64,000 nt of DNA from Spirosoma oryzicola (GCF_021233055.1 NZ_CP089538.1:4108501-4172500), one strand, 5' to 3'. Shown: positions 54,820 through 63,225, counted from the stretch's first letter. A program made the numbers and translations. The notes: generated by a model from the letters alone, not told the origin.

Positions 54820-55675
54820 GAGAAAAGAAATGCTGCCGATGGTATTGAAGATACTCAATGCCAACAACATGGCTCTTGTGATTATAAAGTTTACCCTTCA
54901 CCCCCAGTAGGCTCAAATCATCAGCTATGCTAAACCCGCCAAAGTCAAACATGACATGATGGTTTGGACACAGGCAGAGCAAATTAGTTAACACATCGGG
55001 GCCATTATGGGGCCGCCCTAATGGTCGGATGTGAGCCGCTTCGGCGTAGGGACCGATGTTTGTTTCGATTGTACGCTGACAAACCTGACAATGATAGCCA
55101 TACAGTTCTTTAATAAACCGGCTTAGTTGGCTGTCGCGCACGATTCTAGACACACTTGTATCGACCCGCTGCGTTTGGCCGTAAGTCGGTTGCTCTTCCG
55201 AAACCTGATTCGAATCCGTTGAAGGCTTAATCTTGATCAGCCGAAACCGCCAGACGAAAAAACCGGACAATCCTTTCTCTCGCCAGTAACTGTCTACCCG
55301 ATACAAGCCATCATACCGGTACCCCACCGAAGGAGAATACGGCGAATTATGGTTGTAGCCTCGAATGACTCTGACCGGTAGCCCTCGCTGACAGTTAAGC
55401 GCTAAGGCTAGATTCTGTCGGCTGAGGGTCTGATCGCTCACCTGTAAGCCCGTCACCTGGCTTCTTCCGCCGTGCCCCGTGTATATAATTTCGTCGCCAT
55501 TGTCTTCGTCGTCCTCGTAACCGCCAGACAATACAATCGAGTCCGCGCCTTCAGTCTGCGAGCCGCTTATTCCCGCTTGCAGAGGGCGATGTATGCCGTA
55601 CTGGGAAAGGTAAAAGCGATTTTCAAATTCACTTCCTTCGGGTATCCCCGTGATTTCACCGAAAATGCGATCCAT
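54803..55675 (-). CDS. SRA-HNH modification-dependent endonuclease
   Basis: 290-residue protein from ATG 55675; a TTG at 55693 would add six residues. Residues 1-148 are a SET/RING-associated (SRA, YDG) domain that flips and reads 5-methyl- or hydroxymethyl-cytosine: FGEITGIPEGSEFENR, HRPLQAGISGS, SIVLSGGYEDDED, PVRVIRGY, GYRYDGLYRVDSYW. A linker (149-185) leads to an HNH nuclease (190-245) with CQVC (196-199), AHIRPLG with His215, and NLLCLCPNHHVMFD. This architecture is a type IV restriction enzyme that cleaves modified DNA, for instance of phages. No methyltransferase is near, as expected for that type. It converges on mutS2. Confidence 0.93.
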   Translation of the reverse strand: MDRIFGEITGIPEGSEFENRFYLSQYGIHRPLQAGISGSQTEGADSIVLSGGYEDDEDNGDEIIYTGHGGRSQVTGLQVSDQTLSRQNLALALNCQRGLPVRVIRGYNHNSPYSPSVGYRYDGLYRVDSYWREKGLSGFFVWRFRLIKIKPSTDSNQVSEEQPTYGQTQRVDTSVSRIVRDSQLSRFIKELYGYHCQVCQRTIETNIGPYAEAAHIRPLGRPHNGPDVLTNLLCLCPNHHVMFDFGGFSIADDLSLLGVKGKLYNHKSHVVGIEYLQYHRQHFFSREVGL

Positions 55676-55690
55676 AGCGTGAGTATATGA

Positions 55691-55752
55691 CAAATGCCGA
55701 AGTAATCACCCCGGCATTTGACACGTGGAGTCGGCGGCCCCGCCGACTCCAC
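55691..55752. repeat. two tandem hairpins (GTCGG family)
   Basis: First, CAAATGCCG (55691-55699) with CGGCATTTG (55712-55720). Then GTGGAGTCGGCGG (55725-55737) with CCGCCGACTCCAC (55740-55752), a member of the GTCGG family. They lie between the SRA-HNH start and the isomerase stop, both minus strand, so they probably end the isomerase transcript before the nuclease gene. Confidence 0.8.
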
Positions 55753-55770
55753 ATCTACGAAAAATCAAAC

Positions 55771-56823
55771 CTACAACCCGAGCACTTTCTTGTTAAAGTT
55801 CTCGTCGGCACCCGTTCCAGCGAAATCGTCGAAAGCCCGTTCGGTTACGCGGATGATGTGACTCTCGATGAACGGTGCACCTTCGGCAGCGCCCTGTTCA
55901 GGATGTTTTATGGCACACTCCCACTCCAGTACCGCCCACCGGTCGTAGTCGTACTGCGCTAGTTTGGAGAAGATACCGGAGAAATCAACCTGTCCATCGC
56001 CCAGCGAACGGAACCGTCCGGCCCGCTCAACCCAGCCTTGATAACCGCCGTACACACCCTGCTTACCCGTTGGATTGAACTCAGCATCCTTAACGTGATA
56101 TGCAAAAATACGCTCGTGGTAGAAATCAATGAACTGAAGGTAATCCAGTTGTTGTAACACGAAGTGGCTTGGGTCGTAGTTGATACCCGCCCGTGGATGG
56201 TTGTTGACGTGTTCCAGAAACATCTCAAACGTAATTCCATCGTGCAGATCTTCACCCGGATGCAACTCGTAAGCGACATCGATACCCGCTTCGTCGTAGG
56301 CGTTCAGGATGGGTGTCCAGCGCTCGGCTAACTCTTTGAAACCCGTTTCTACCAGACCAGCCGGACGCTGCGGCCACGGATAAATAAACGGCCAAAGCAA
56401 GGCTCCCGAGAAGGTGGGGCTTACTTTCAGACCCAGGTTTTTACTAGCCTTGGCAGTCATCAGCAACTGATCAACCGCCCAGGCTTGTTGCTCTTTCGGT
56501 CTGCCGGCCAGCTCGGCGGGGCCAAAGCCATCGAACATAGGTCCGTAAGCCGGATGAACCGCTACCAATTGTCCTTGCAGGTGCGTAGCCAGTTCGGTTA
56601 CTTCTACACCAATTTCTCTGAGTTTACCCGCGTAATCGTCGCAGTAGGTTTTGCTCTCCGACGCCTGTTTCAGGTCGATCATTCGAGGGTCCCAGGTCGG
56701 AATCTGTACACCTTTATAGCCGAGATCGGCCATGTATTTGGCAATTGACTCTAACGAGTTGAAGGGTTCGGCATCGCCCAGAAACTGAGCCAGAAAGATG
56801 CCAGGGCCTTTCATTGTTTTCAT
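55771..56823 (-). CDS. sugar phosphate isomerase/epimerase (TIM barrel)
   Basis: 350-residue cytoplasmic TIM-barrel protein of the xylose-isomerase-like/AP endonuclease 2 family. It lacks a signal peptide. Family residues include ELHPGEDLHDG with the first metal Glu/His, INYDPSHFVLQQ with Asp and His, and AYHVKDAEFNP; VLEWECAIKHPEQG is the last metal Glu segment. It is followed by a four-helix-bundle gene and two Gfo/Idh genes transcribed the same way, so it forms the distal end of a sugar operon; the order in transcription is Gfo/Idh, Gfo/Idh, bundle, isomerase. Confidence 0.93.
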   Translation of the reverse strand: MKTMKGPGIFLAQFLGDAEPFNSLESIAKYMADLGYKGVQIPTWDPRMIDLKQASESKTYCDDYAGKLREIGVEVTELATHLQGQLVAVHPAYGPMFDGFGPAELAGRPKEQQAWAVDQLLMTAKASKNLGLKVSPTFSGALLWPFIYPWPQRPAGLVETGFKELAERWTPILNAYDEAGIDVAYELHPGEDLHDGITFEMFLEHVNNHPRAGINYDPSHFVLQQLDYLQFIDFYHERIFAYHVKDAEFNPTGKQGVYGGYQGWVERAGRFRSLGDGQVDFSGIFSKLAQYDYDRWAVLEWECAIKHPEQGAAEGAPFIESHIIRVTERAFDDFAGTGADENFNKKVLGL

Positions 56824-56825
56824 GT

Positions 56826-57297
56826 CTTATTGAGTGAATTAGTGATTGAGTAATTGAGTGACCCTTTTTAGCTAGTACCCGTGTTATTCCGCGCTTTCGC
56901 CACTATTTTTAACAACTGGTATCCCTCATCGATTAAACTACTCAACCGTGTTTCTGACAAAATTTCAGTAAAAATGAGCATTTCAAGCCAAAACAGCGAT
57001 TCATCTAATTCTTCGACAACTATGCTAAGTTTAGCAAAGAATTCATTTTTACTACGAGCACGTCTTACGGCTCGGTAGTTAGCTGCGGATGACGACGAAC
57101 TACGGACTAATTGCTTCCCAAAGTGTTGCGCTTCGTATGATCGAGGCAATGCTCTAAAAACTTGAACACAGCGAAACGTATACATTTTCAGGCGGTTTTC
57201 TATGCCATCGGCAAACTCACCTTTATCGAATCGCTGTGTATCCATATTGCTCAGAGCTTAACGATCACTCATTCACACAATCACTCAATAGTGACCC
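56826..57297. repeat. TGAGTGA-type inverted repeats flanking the four-helix-bundle gene
   Basis: Left, 56829-56864: TTGAGTGAATTAGTGATTGA then GTAATTGAGTGACCC. Right, 57264-57297: TCACTCATTCACACAATCAC then TCAATAGTGACCC. Both edges end in AGTGACCC and the interior units are inverted relative to each other. On the right the repeat overlaps the stop codon of the Gfo/Idh gene. Confidence 0.6.
56868..57245 (-). CDS. four-helix-bundle protein (S23/IVP family)
   Basis: 125-residue protein of the S23 / 23S rRNA intervening-sequence protein family, the fold shared by Avd of diversity-generating retroelements. LKMYTFRCVQVFRALPRSYE, GKQLVRSSSSSAANYRAVRRARSKNEFFAKLSIV and EELDESLFWLEMLIFTEIL show the four amphipathic helices and the conserved RSSSS motif. 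Its cellular role is unknown; no reverse transcriptase or variable-repeat cassette is near. It lies between the isomerase and a Gfo/Idh gene with TGAGTGA-type repeats on both sides, which suggests it arrived as a movable passenger in the operon. Confidence 0.92.
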   Translation of the reverse strand: MDTQRFDKGEFADGIENRLKMYTFRCVQVFRALPRSYEAQHFGKQLVRSSSSSAANYRAVRRARSKNEFFAKLSIVVEELDESLFWLEMLIFTEILSETRLSSLIDEGYQLLKIVAKARNNTGTS

Positions 57298-58429
57298 ACG
57301 CCTGTTTGCGGTTGCTTTCCAGGATTTTCTCGCAGATAAGCAGTTCGCGGTAGCCGTCGGCAAAGGTCGGGAAGGTTGGGTTTTCGGGTTGTTTACCGGC
57401 AGCAATGGCATCGTAAACTTCTTTGAACAACTGCTTCGAGGTATCGGGGAAACCTTCGTTGTGACCACCGGGGAAACTGATTACCGACCGAGCTTCGGCG
57501 TGCATCAGCGATGGATCGCGCATGAGCGACTGGTTCGCTCCGTCGCGGTTACCGATCCACATCTCGTTGGGCGCTTCCGAATTCCAGGCAAACGTTTGCT
57601 TCGATCCGGCAATCTCCAGCTTCATCTGATTCTTACGACCCGCCGACACCTGCGATACCGTGATGACGCCCCGGTTACCGTTGTCAAACTTCAGCAACAC
57701 GTTGGCGTGGTCTTCCGTATTGATGGGGACATCCGCGTAGTCTTCGGGTTGCAGCATCTTGCCCGAATAGGTTTCCACCGGCTTCAATGGCTTCTTACGA
57801 ACTTTGTGGACCGTATTGAAGTCGGCCATTACCGCTACTGTTTTCAGCCCTGTGATGTACTCCAGACTATCCATCAGGTGTGAACCAATATCGGCAATCG
57901 CCCGCGAATCGCCCGACTTGTCGGGTTCGAGCCGCCAGTTGTAGTCGGTATCGTAGAAAAGCCAGTCCTGCAAATACGAACCGATCACGGAATAGACGTC
58001 TCCCAGATCGTTTTTCTCCCGCATTGCCTTCATCTGACGAACCAGCGGATAGTAGCGAAGATTGAAATGAACCGCATTGACCAGCCCGGTTTCTTTCGCC
58101 AGTTTTACCAGTTCTTCGGCTTCGTGTAAATCTTTCGCCAGGGGTTTTTCACACACCACGTGCTTACCCGCTTCCAGAGCCGCTTTCGACTGCTGGTAAT
58201 GCAGAAAGTTTGGCGTACAGATATGGACTACCTGAATATCATCCATGGCCAGCAGTTCTTCAAACGTGCACGAACGTTCGATACCTAATTGATCCGCTTT
58301 CTGACGAGCGAGTTCAGCAGTTACCTCACAAAGAGCAAGGACATTCGTGTTTGGTAAGCGACGGAGGGCTTCGATGTGTGCGGGTCCGATGAATCCAGTG
58401 CCAACAACACCAACATTAATTTTTTGCAT
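57281..58429 (-). CDS. Gfo/Idh/MocA-family oxidoreductase
   Basis: 382-residue NAD(P)-dependent oxidoreductase; ATG 58429 is chosen over an upstream start at 58468 that would add a Gly/Arg/Pro-rich stretch read from a repeat. Rossmann motif VGVVGTGFIGPAHIEAL at the N-terminus, EKPLAKDLHEAEELV with the catalytic Lys segment, the dimerisation domain with NFLHYQQSKAALEAGKHVVCEKP earlier, and HLMDSLEYITGLK with the conserved His near 185. Such enzymes oxidise or reduce sugars, inositols or their keto forms. Its stop overlaps the flanking TGAGTGA repeat. No signal peptide: cytoplasmic. Co-directional with the next Gfo/Idh gene, so they form a sugar operon. Confidence 0.93.
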   Translation of the reverse strand: MQKINVGVVGTGFIGPAHIEALRRLPNTNVLALCEVTAELARQKADQLGIERSCTFEELLAMDDIQVVHICTPNFLHYQQSKAALEAGKHVVCEKPLAKDLHEAEELVKLAKETGLVNAVHFNLRYYPLVRQMKAMREKNDLGDVYSVIGSYLQDWLFYDTDYNWRLEPDKSGDSRAIADIGSHLMDSLEYITGLKTVAVMADFNTVHKVRKKPLKPVETYSGKMLQPEDYADVPINTEDHANVLLKFDNGNRGVITVSQVSAGRKNQMKLEIAGSKQTFAWNSEAPNEMWIGNRDGANQSLMRDPSLMHAEARSVISFPGGHNEGFPDTSKQLFKEVYDAIAAGKQPENPTFPTFADGYRELLICEKILESNRKQAWVTIE

Positions 58430-58436
58430 GATCAGG

Positions 58437-58505
58437 GGTTTGTCGCCCGGACGGCCACGTCCGGGCAATGTAGCGTATCTAAAATCCAGACGTGGCCGTC
58501 CAGAC
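58437..58505. repeat. composite palindrome between Gfo/Idh genes
   Basis: GCCCGGACG and CGTCCGGGC form a hairpin at 58447-58468; GGACGGCCACGTC (58450-58462) recurs inverted as GACGTGGCCGTCC at 58490-58502. It is GC-rich, non-coding, and a second repeat type distinct from the GTCGG family. Confidence 0.65.
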
Positions 58506-58524
58506 TGGCTGCCGAGCAGCTATT

Positions 58525-59676
58525 TTACTGCACAAACTTCGTCCATTTTTCGTCCGACTTCGACGAGGCAATAACGGTATCGATAAAAGCCAGACCCCGA
58601 ACACCGTCTGCCACGCTTGGAAAGTCATAAACCGGATCGGCCGGGCGACCTTCCATGTGCGCTTTCACGGCATAAGCAAAGTTGCGGTAGATATTCGCGA
58701 ATGCTTCAAAGAATCCTTCGGGGTGGCCCGCTGGCAACCGCCAGTGCGCTTTCGCGGATGCTGATAGATCGCCTACGTTCGTGCGGATGATGCGCTGCCC
58801 TTCCTGCGTCTTGTACTTGAGCGTGTTGGGATCCATCTGATGCCACTCCAGGCCACCCAGTTCACCGTACACAAATAGCTTCAGTGAGTTTTCTTCACCA
58901 TTCGCAATCTGGCTGGCATGCAGAACACCTTTCGCTCCATTGTCGAAACGCAGCAATACGTTGCCGTCGTCGTCGAGCTGGCGACCCGGTACAAAGGCAC
59001 TCAGGTCGGCACAAAGCTCGCTTATTTTCAGGCCGGTAACGTATTCGGCCAGGTTTTCCGCGTGCGTCCCGATATCACCCATACAGCCAGCGGCTCCCGA
59101 CTTGGTAGGGTCTGTCCGCCAGATTGCCTGTTTGTAGTTATTGTCTTCTTCTTTCTTCGACAGCCATCCCTGCGGATATTCAACCACCACTTTCCGAATC
59201 TGGCCTAATTTTCCGTTACGGACCATGTCGCGGGCTTCTTTCACCATCGGATAGCCCGTATAGTTGTGCGTCAATCCAAAAACCAAGCCTGACTTTTCAA
59301 CGATTTCTTTCAGTTCTTTCGCTTCCTCCAGATTCAGCGTCATCGGCTTATCGCAGATAACGTGAAAGCCATTTTCGAGCGCCATCTTAGCGGGCGGGAA
59401 GTGCAGGTGATTTGGCGTTACGATAGACACAAAATCCATCCGCTCGCCTTCGGGCAACGTTTTTTCGCGTTCGATCATTTCTTCAAACGAGGTATAAACG
59501 CGGTCTTCGGGTAAGTAGAGCGCATGGCCGGTCGCTTTCGATTTTTCGGCTGATGCGCTGAAAACGCCACACACCAGTTCAATTTCGTTATCAAAACCTG
59601 CCGCCCGGCGGTGAACGGCGCCAATGAAGGCATCAAGCCCTCCGCCAACCATACCCATTCGCAATTTTCTGTGCAT
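58525..59676 (-). CDS. Gfo/Idh/MocA-family oxidoreductase
   Basis: 383-residue oxidoreductase, about the same size as its neighbour but divergent in sequence. The N-terminal Rossmann glycine motif reads MGMVGGGLDAFIGAVHRRAA, followed by EKTLPEGERMDFVSIVTPNH, VICDKPMTLNLEEAKEL with the catalytic Lys, and MGDIGTHAENLAEYVTG with the conserved Asp/His pair. The first-Gly-rich loop GGGLDAFIG is characteristic of the group resembling LgdA- and AntK-type enzymes that act on keto-sugars (inference). Cytoplasmic. First gene of the minus-strand sugar operon, divergent from an MFS transporter gene. Confidence 0.92.
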   Translation of the reverse strand: MHRKLRMGMVGGGLDAFIGAVHRRAAGFDNEIELVCGVFSASAEKSKATGHALYLPEDRVYTSFEEMIEREKTLPEGERMDFVSIVTPNHLHFPPAKMALENGFHVICDKPMTLNLEEAKELKEIVEKSGLVFGLTHNYTGYPMVKEARDMVRNGKLGQIRKVVVEYPQGWLSKKEEDNNYKQAIWRTDPTKSGAAGCMGDIGTHAENLAEYVTGLKISELCADLSAFVPGRQLDDDGNVLLRFDNGAKGVLHASQIANGEENSLKLFVYGELGGLEWHQMDPNTLKYKTQEGQRIIRTNVGDLSASAKAHWRLPAGHPEGFFEAFANIYRNFAYAVKAHMEGRPADPVYDFPSVADGVRGLAFIDTVIASSKSDEKWTKFVQ

Positions 59677-60089
59677 CAGTGTTCGAGTTGAGTGTTCGTT
59701 AAGGATAATTTACGATTGATCATGAGCGTTTTGGTTACAGAGTATTTGCACGAGCCTGCCGCCAACAGACTCGGCCACAACAGAATGTAAAAAAGAATGG
59801 TGAGCTTGGTACTATGTCAAGCCTGACAATGGAGGAACCTACTCGCTTTTTCACGACCGGAAATTAGCGGTTTTCTATTATTTTTCGGAAATTTTGCATA
59901 AATACGACTATCCAGCGGGGAGTTTATGCCGCCGAATGTCTTTAGAAAACTATTGAATAAAGAGAATTCAGGCTCCGAAAAGTCATGCAATAGACATGTT
60001 TCCAAAGCCCCTTCTTTGTTCTTCTCAACTGCATTAACCCGTTTAACTCTTTAACGAATTACTAATTTTTAATCCCCTTCTTTCAAAAA
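59677..60089. other. intergenic region between Gfo/Idh and MFS genes
   Basis: 413 AT-rich bases between two divergent genes, probably holding both promoters. A 62-codon minus-strand reading frame inside shows no protein-like features. No consensus TAnnTTTG promoter or clear operator was found. Confidence 0.4.
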
Positions 60090-61340
60090 ATGGACCTGAC
60101 CATTAATCGTTCGCGACTGTTCAACGCCAGTTGCTTCTCGCTTATCACGACCGCTATGGCGTTTGCTATTCGAGCCGGTGTGCTGACCCAGCTCGGGCAG
60201 GAGTTCAACCTGACCGCCGAACAGCTGGGCTTCGTTAACGCAATGGCTTTCCTGGGCTTTCCAATTGCTATGATTTTTGGGGGTCCTTTATACAACGTGA
60301 TTGGCCCTAAACGCATCGTTTGGGTTGCTTTTGTAACGCACGTCATCGGTCTGGTGATGACGATTACAGCTGATGGTTACTGGACGCTACTTCTTTCCAC
60401 GTTCTTCGTTGGCTTTGGTAACGGAACAGTTGAAGCGGCCTGTAACCCGATGATTGCCGATATGTACGAAGGCAACGTGAAAATCAAAATGCTCAGCCGT
60501 TTCCACATGTGGTTTCCGGGCGGTATCGTGATCGGAACCTTGGTGTCGAAGTTTATGACCGATGCGGGCCTAGGCTGGCAGTATCAAATTGGCTCGATCC
60601 TGATTCCTGCTGTGATCTACGCGCTTATGTTCCTGGGTCAGCAGTTTCCGGCCAACAAAGTGGAAGGAGCCGCATCGACTGGTGCTAACCTGAAAGCAAT
60701 GTTCTCTCCACTCTATCTGTTTATGCTGGCTTGCATGGCCCTAACGGCTATTTCGGAGTTCGGTCCAGAGCAGTGGGTTGGCCCGATTTTGGGTAAAGCA
60801 GGGGCTAGCCCGATGCTTATTCTGGCGTTGGTAACGGGTTTAATGGCCGTAGGGCGGTATTTCGCTGGTCCGGTTGTGCACAACCTGAACCCGATGGGCG
60901 TACTACTTGGCTCGTCTATTTTTGCCGCGCTTGGTGTTTACCTGATGAGTACGGCAACGGGTCCAATGGTGTATGTTTCGGCTGTCATTTTCGCGATTGG
61001 CGTTTGTTATTTCTGGCCAACCATGATTGGTTTTGTTGCTGAATACATCCCACGCGCTGGTGCATTTGGTATGTCGATCATGGGTGGTATGGGCATGTTT
61101 GCTTCATCTATTTTCCAACCGGTTATTGGTAAGTGGCTGGATGCGGAAACCGCAGAAGCAAAAGGTCGTGGTCTTTCGGGTGATGCAATGGAACTAGCGG
61201 CTGGTCAGGCGACCTTATCGCACATGGTTATTTTCCCCGTTATCCTCATTGTTGCGTTCAGCGGTCTTTACTTCTTCATGCGGAACCGCAAGCCGGGTCA
61301 TGTTGACGAAACGTTGGTAGCTGAGCAGCCTCAACTGTAA
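60090..61340 (+). CDS. MFS transporter (nucleoside/sugar-type)
   Basis: 416-residue major-facilitator permease with 12 predicted membrane helices, no cleavable signal. AIRAGVLTQLGQEFNLTAEQ at the start, then GGPLYNVIGPKRIVWVAF, the intracellular loop motif between helices 2 and 3, and a long cytoplasmic loop after helix 6 (FPANKVEGAASTGANLKAMF). The second half includes EFGPEQWVGPILGKAGASPM. It lies divergent from the Gfo/Idh operon, so import of the sugar or cyclitol oxidised there is likely (inference). A strong terminator follows. Substrate unknown. Confidence 0.92.
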   Translation: MDLTINRSRLFNASCFSLITTAMAFAIRAGVLTQLGQEFNLTAEQLGFVNAMAFLGFPIAMIFGGPLYNVIGPKRIVWVAFVTHVIGLVMTITADGYWTLLLSTFFVGFGNGTVEAACNPMIADMYEGNVKIKMLSRFHMWFPGGIVIGTLVSKFMTDAGLGWQYQIGSILIPAVIYALMFLGQQFPANKVEGAASTGANLKAMFSPLYLFMLACMALTAISEFGPEQWVGPILGKAGASPMLILALVTGLMAVGRYFAGPVVHNLNPMGVLLGSSIFAALGVYLMSTATGPMVYVSAVIFAIGVCYFWPTMIGFVAEYIPRAGAFGMSIMGGMGMFASSIFQPVIGKWLDAETAEAKGRGLSGDAMELAAGQATLSHMVIFPVILIVAFSGLYFFMRNRKPGHVDETLVAEQPQL

Positions 61341-61367
61341 GTTTATACCGTAAGTTATCCCTTATTG

Positions 61368-61405
61368 AAAGCTCCGTCGCTAATTCAGCGCGGAGCTTTT
61401 TGTTT
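61368..61405 (+). terminator. intrinsic terminator of the MFS gene
   Basis: AAAGCTCCG with CGCT (61368-61381, one bulged T) pairs with AGCGCGGAGCTTT (61387-61399), followed by TTGTTT. It lies 28 bases after the stop. Confidence 0.93.
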
Positions 61406-61587
61406 ACAAACTTATCTCTTAAGTATGATTTTTCATTAATATGTTACTGCAAATTAGAATTATCCGATCAAGTATGGAATTATGTTTCCTATCCGCCTAA
61501 CTACCTCATTAAAAGTCAATTAAGCGGTAAAATCCGTTAGAGCACTAAGTATATTTACGCGGTATTACGCATGCTAGCCAGAAGAAT

Positions 61588-63153
61588 TTGACCGTTCATA
61601 CCGTGGCCTTACTCGACGCTTACACCCAACCCCTGACTGCCGCCCAGGTTGCTCATCTGATCCGGCGAACAACGTTTGGTCCTACTCCCGAACAGATTAA
61701 AACCAACACGGGCAAAACAGCAAGTCAGCTCTTACCCGCGCTTTTAGCCGACCAGCCGACTCCACCTCCACCGCTCGATGCAGTTACCGCAACAACCTTT
61801 CACGATCAGCCATTCGACATGACAAATGCCGGAAAACGCACCGGTTACGTCAAATCCTGGTGGGCCAATCTGATGCTTGGTCAACCGCTGTCGTTGTTGG
61901 AAAAAATGACGTTGTTCTGGTCAAACCATTTCGTGACCAACACCGCCACGGTTGATGACTACCGCTACTCGTACCGGTATAATACGCTGTTACGCCAGCA
62001 CGCTCTGGGCAACTTTAAAGCATTCGCCATAGCGATTACGCAGGACCCGGCGATGCTTCGTTTCCTGAACGGCAATCAGAATGTAGTTGGGAAAGCAAAC
62101 GAAAACTACGCCCGCGAGCTACAGGAGCTGTTTACCATCGGTCGTAACGGTGGCTATACCGAAGATGACGTTCGCGCAGCGGCCAAGGTGCTGACGGGTT
62201 GGGTCGATACCGGCTACCGCGATGCCACGAATGCCACATTCAGCAGTACGTTTCAGCCAAACCGGCACGACACAACCGCCAAATCCTTTTCGACTACTTA
62301 CCGGAATACCGTTATCAAAGGAAGATCAGGCGCAAACGCAGGGCTGGATGAGCTGAACGATCTGCTTGACATGATTCTGCTCAATGCCGAAACACCCCGG
62401 TACATCTGCCGTCGGCTTTATCGCTGGTTTGTCAACTCGGACATTACACCGACCATCGAAACCAATGTTATTCAACCGTTGGGCGATCTGTTCAGGAAAA
62501 ATAATTTCGAGATCAAACCCGTATTGCGGACCCTGTTTCAAAGCCAGCATTTCTTTGACGAAAGCATCCGGGGGGCTATTATCAAATCGCCGACCGACCT
62601 GGTTGTGGGAACGCTGCGTTTTTGGGGTGTGCCAGTTCCTGACCCAAAACAGGCGATAACGACCTTTTATCAGGTAGGTAATTATGCATACGCTCGGCTT
62701 AAAGAGCAGCAACAGGACCTTCTCGATCCACCGAACGTTTTCGGCTGGACAGCTTACTATCAGACCGGCTACTACCAGCAATGGATCAACTCGACAACGC
62801 TGGGCTTGCGGGGTAGTTTCAGCGATACATTGACAACAGGTAATTTGAAACTAGCGGGCAAGCCCGTCATTGATGTGCTCGCTTATGCCAAATCGCTGTC
62901 GGACCCAACCATTGCGGGTAAACTGGTCGATGACATGACCACGCATTTACTGGCGGTTTCGCTTTCTCAGGCTCAGAAAGATTTTCTGACGGACACAGTT
63001 CTGCTCAGTTCGATTCCTCGCTACGAATGGACGGGCGAATGGAACGATTACGTCCGAAACCCGAACGATACGGCTAAGAAACAGGCCGTTCAACTGAAGC
63101 TAACGAATCTGCTCCAGTACATTTTTCGCATGGCCGAGTATCAGATTGCCTGA
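61588..63153 (+). CDS. DUF1800 family protein
   Basis: 521-residue protein of DUF1800, usually encoded next to DUF1501. AAQVAHLIRRTTFGPTPEQI opens the family and WWANLMLGQPLSLLEKMTLF and NHFVTNTATVDDYRYSYRYN follow; GRNGGYTEDDVRAAAKVLTG and SQHFFDESIRGAIIKSPTDL are further signatures. The family has no established biochemical role; with DUF1501 it is thought to be exported. The start codon is uncertain: TTG at 61588 (with AGAAG just upstream) or GTG at 61603; the only nearby ATG, at 61571, ends after six codons. The protein lacks a visible signal peptide in either case. Confidence 0.9.
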   Translation: MTVHTVALLDAYTQPLTAAQVAHLIRRTTFGPTPEQIKTNTGKTASQLLPALLADQPTPPPPLDAVTATTFHDQPFDMTNAGKRTGYVKSWWANLMLGQPLSLLEKMTLFWSNHFVTNTATVDDYRYSYRYNTLLRQHALGNFKAFAIAITQDPAMLRFLNGNQNVVGKANENYARELQELFTIGRNGGYTEDDVRAAAKVLTGWVDTGYRDATNATFSSTFQPNRHDTTAKSFSTTYRNTVIKGRSGANAGLDELNDLLDMILLNAETPRYICRRLYRWFVNSDITPTIETNVIQPLGDLFRKNNFEIKPVLRTLFQSQHFFDESIRGAIIKSPTDLVVGTLRFWGVPVPDPKQAITTFYQVGNYAYARLKEQQQDLLDPPNVFGWTAYYQTGYYQQWINSTTLGLRGSFSDTLTTGNLKLAGKPVIDVLAYAKSLSDPTIAGKLVDDMTTHLLAVSLSQAQKDFLTDTVLLSSIPRYEWTGEWNDYVRNPNDTAKKQAVQLKLTNLLQYIFRMAEYQIA

Positions 63154-63225
63154 TAGCCTATCGAACTCAGAACTCTCTACCGGCTTTTTGCCGCATCTAC
63201 GCTAACTCATCCTACTCTGAATCGA

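Noticed and set aside
56868..57245. Diversity-generating retroelement (four-helix bundle as Avd)
   Set aside because: No reverse transcriptase, template repeat or variable repeat target in the window.
59817..60005. 62-codon minus-strand ORF in the Gfo/Idh-MFS gap
   Set aside because: No family resemblance, no plausible upstream signals, and it lies in the expected divergent promoter region.
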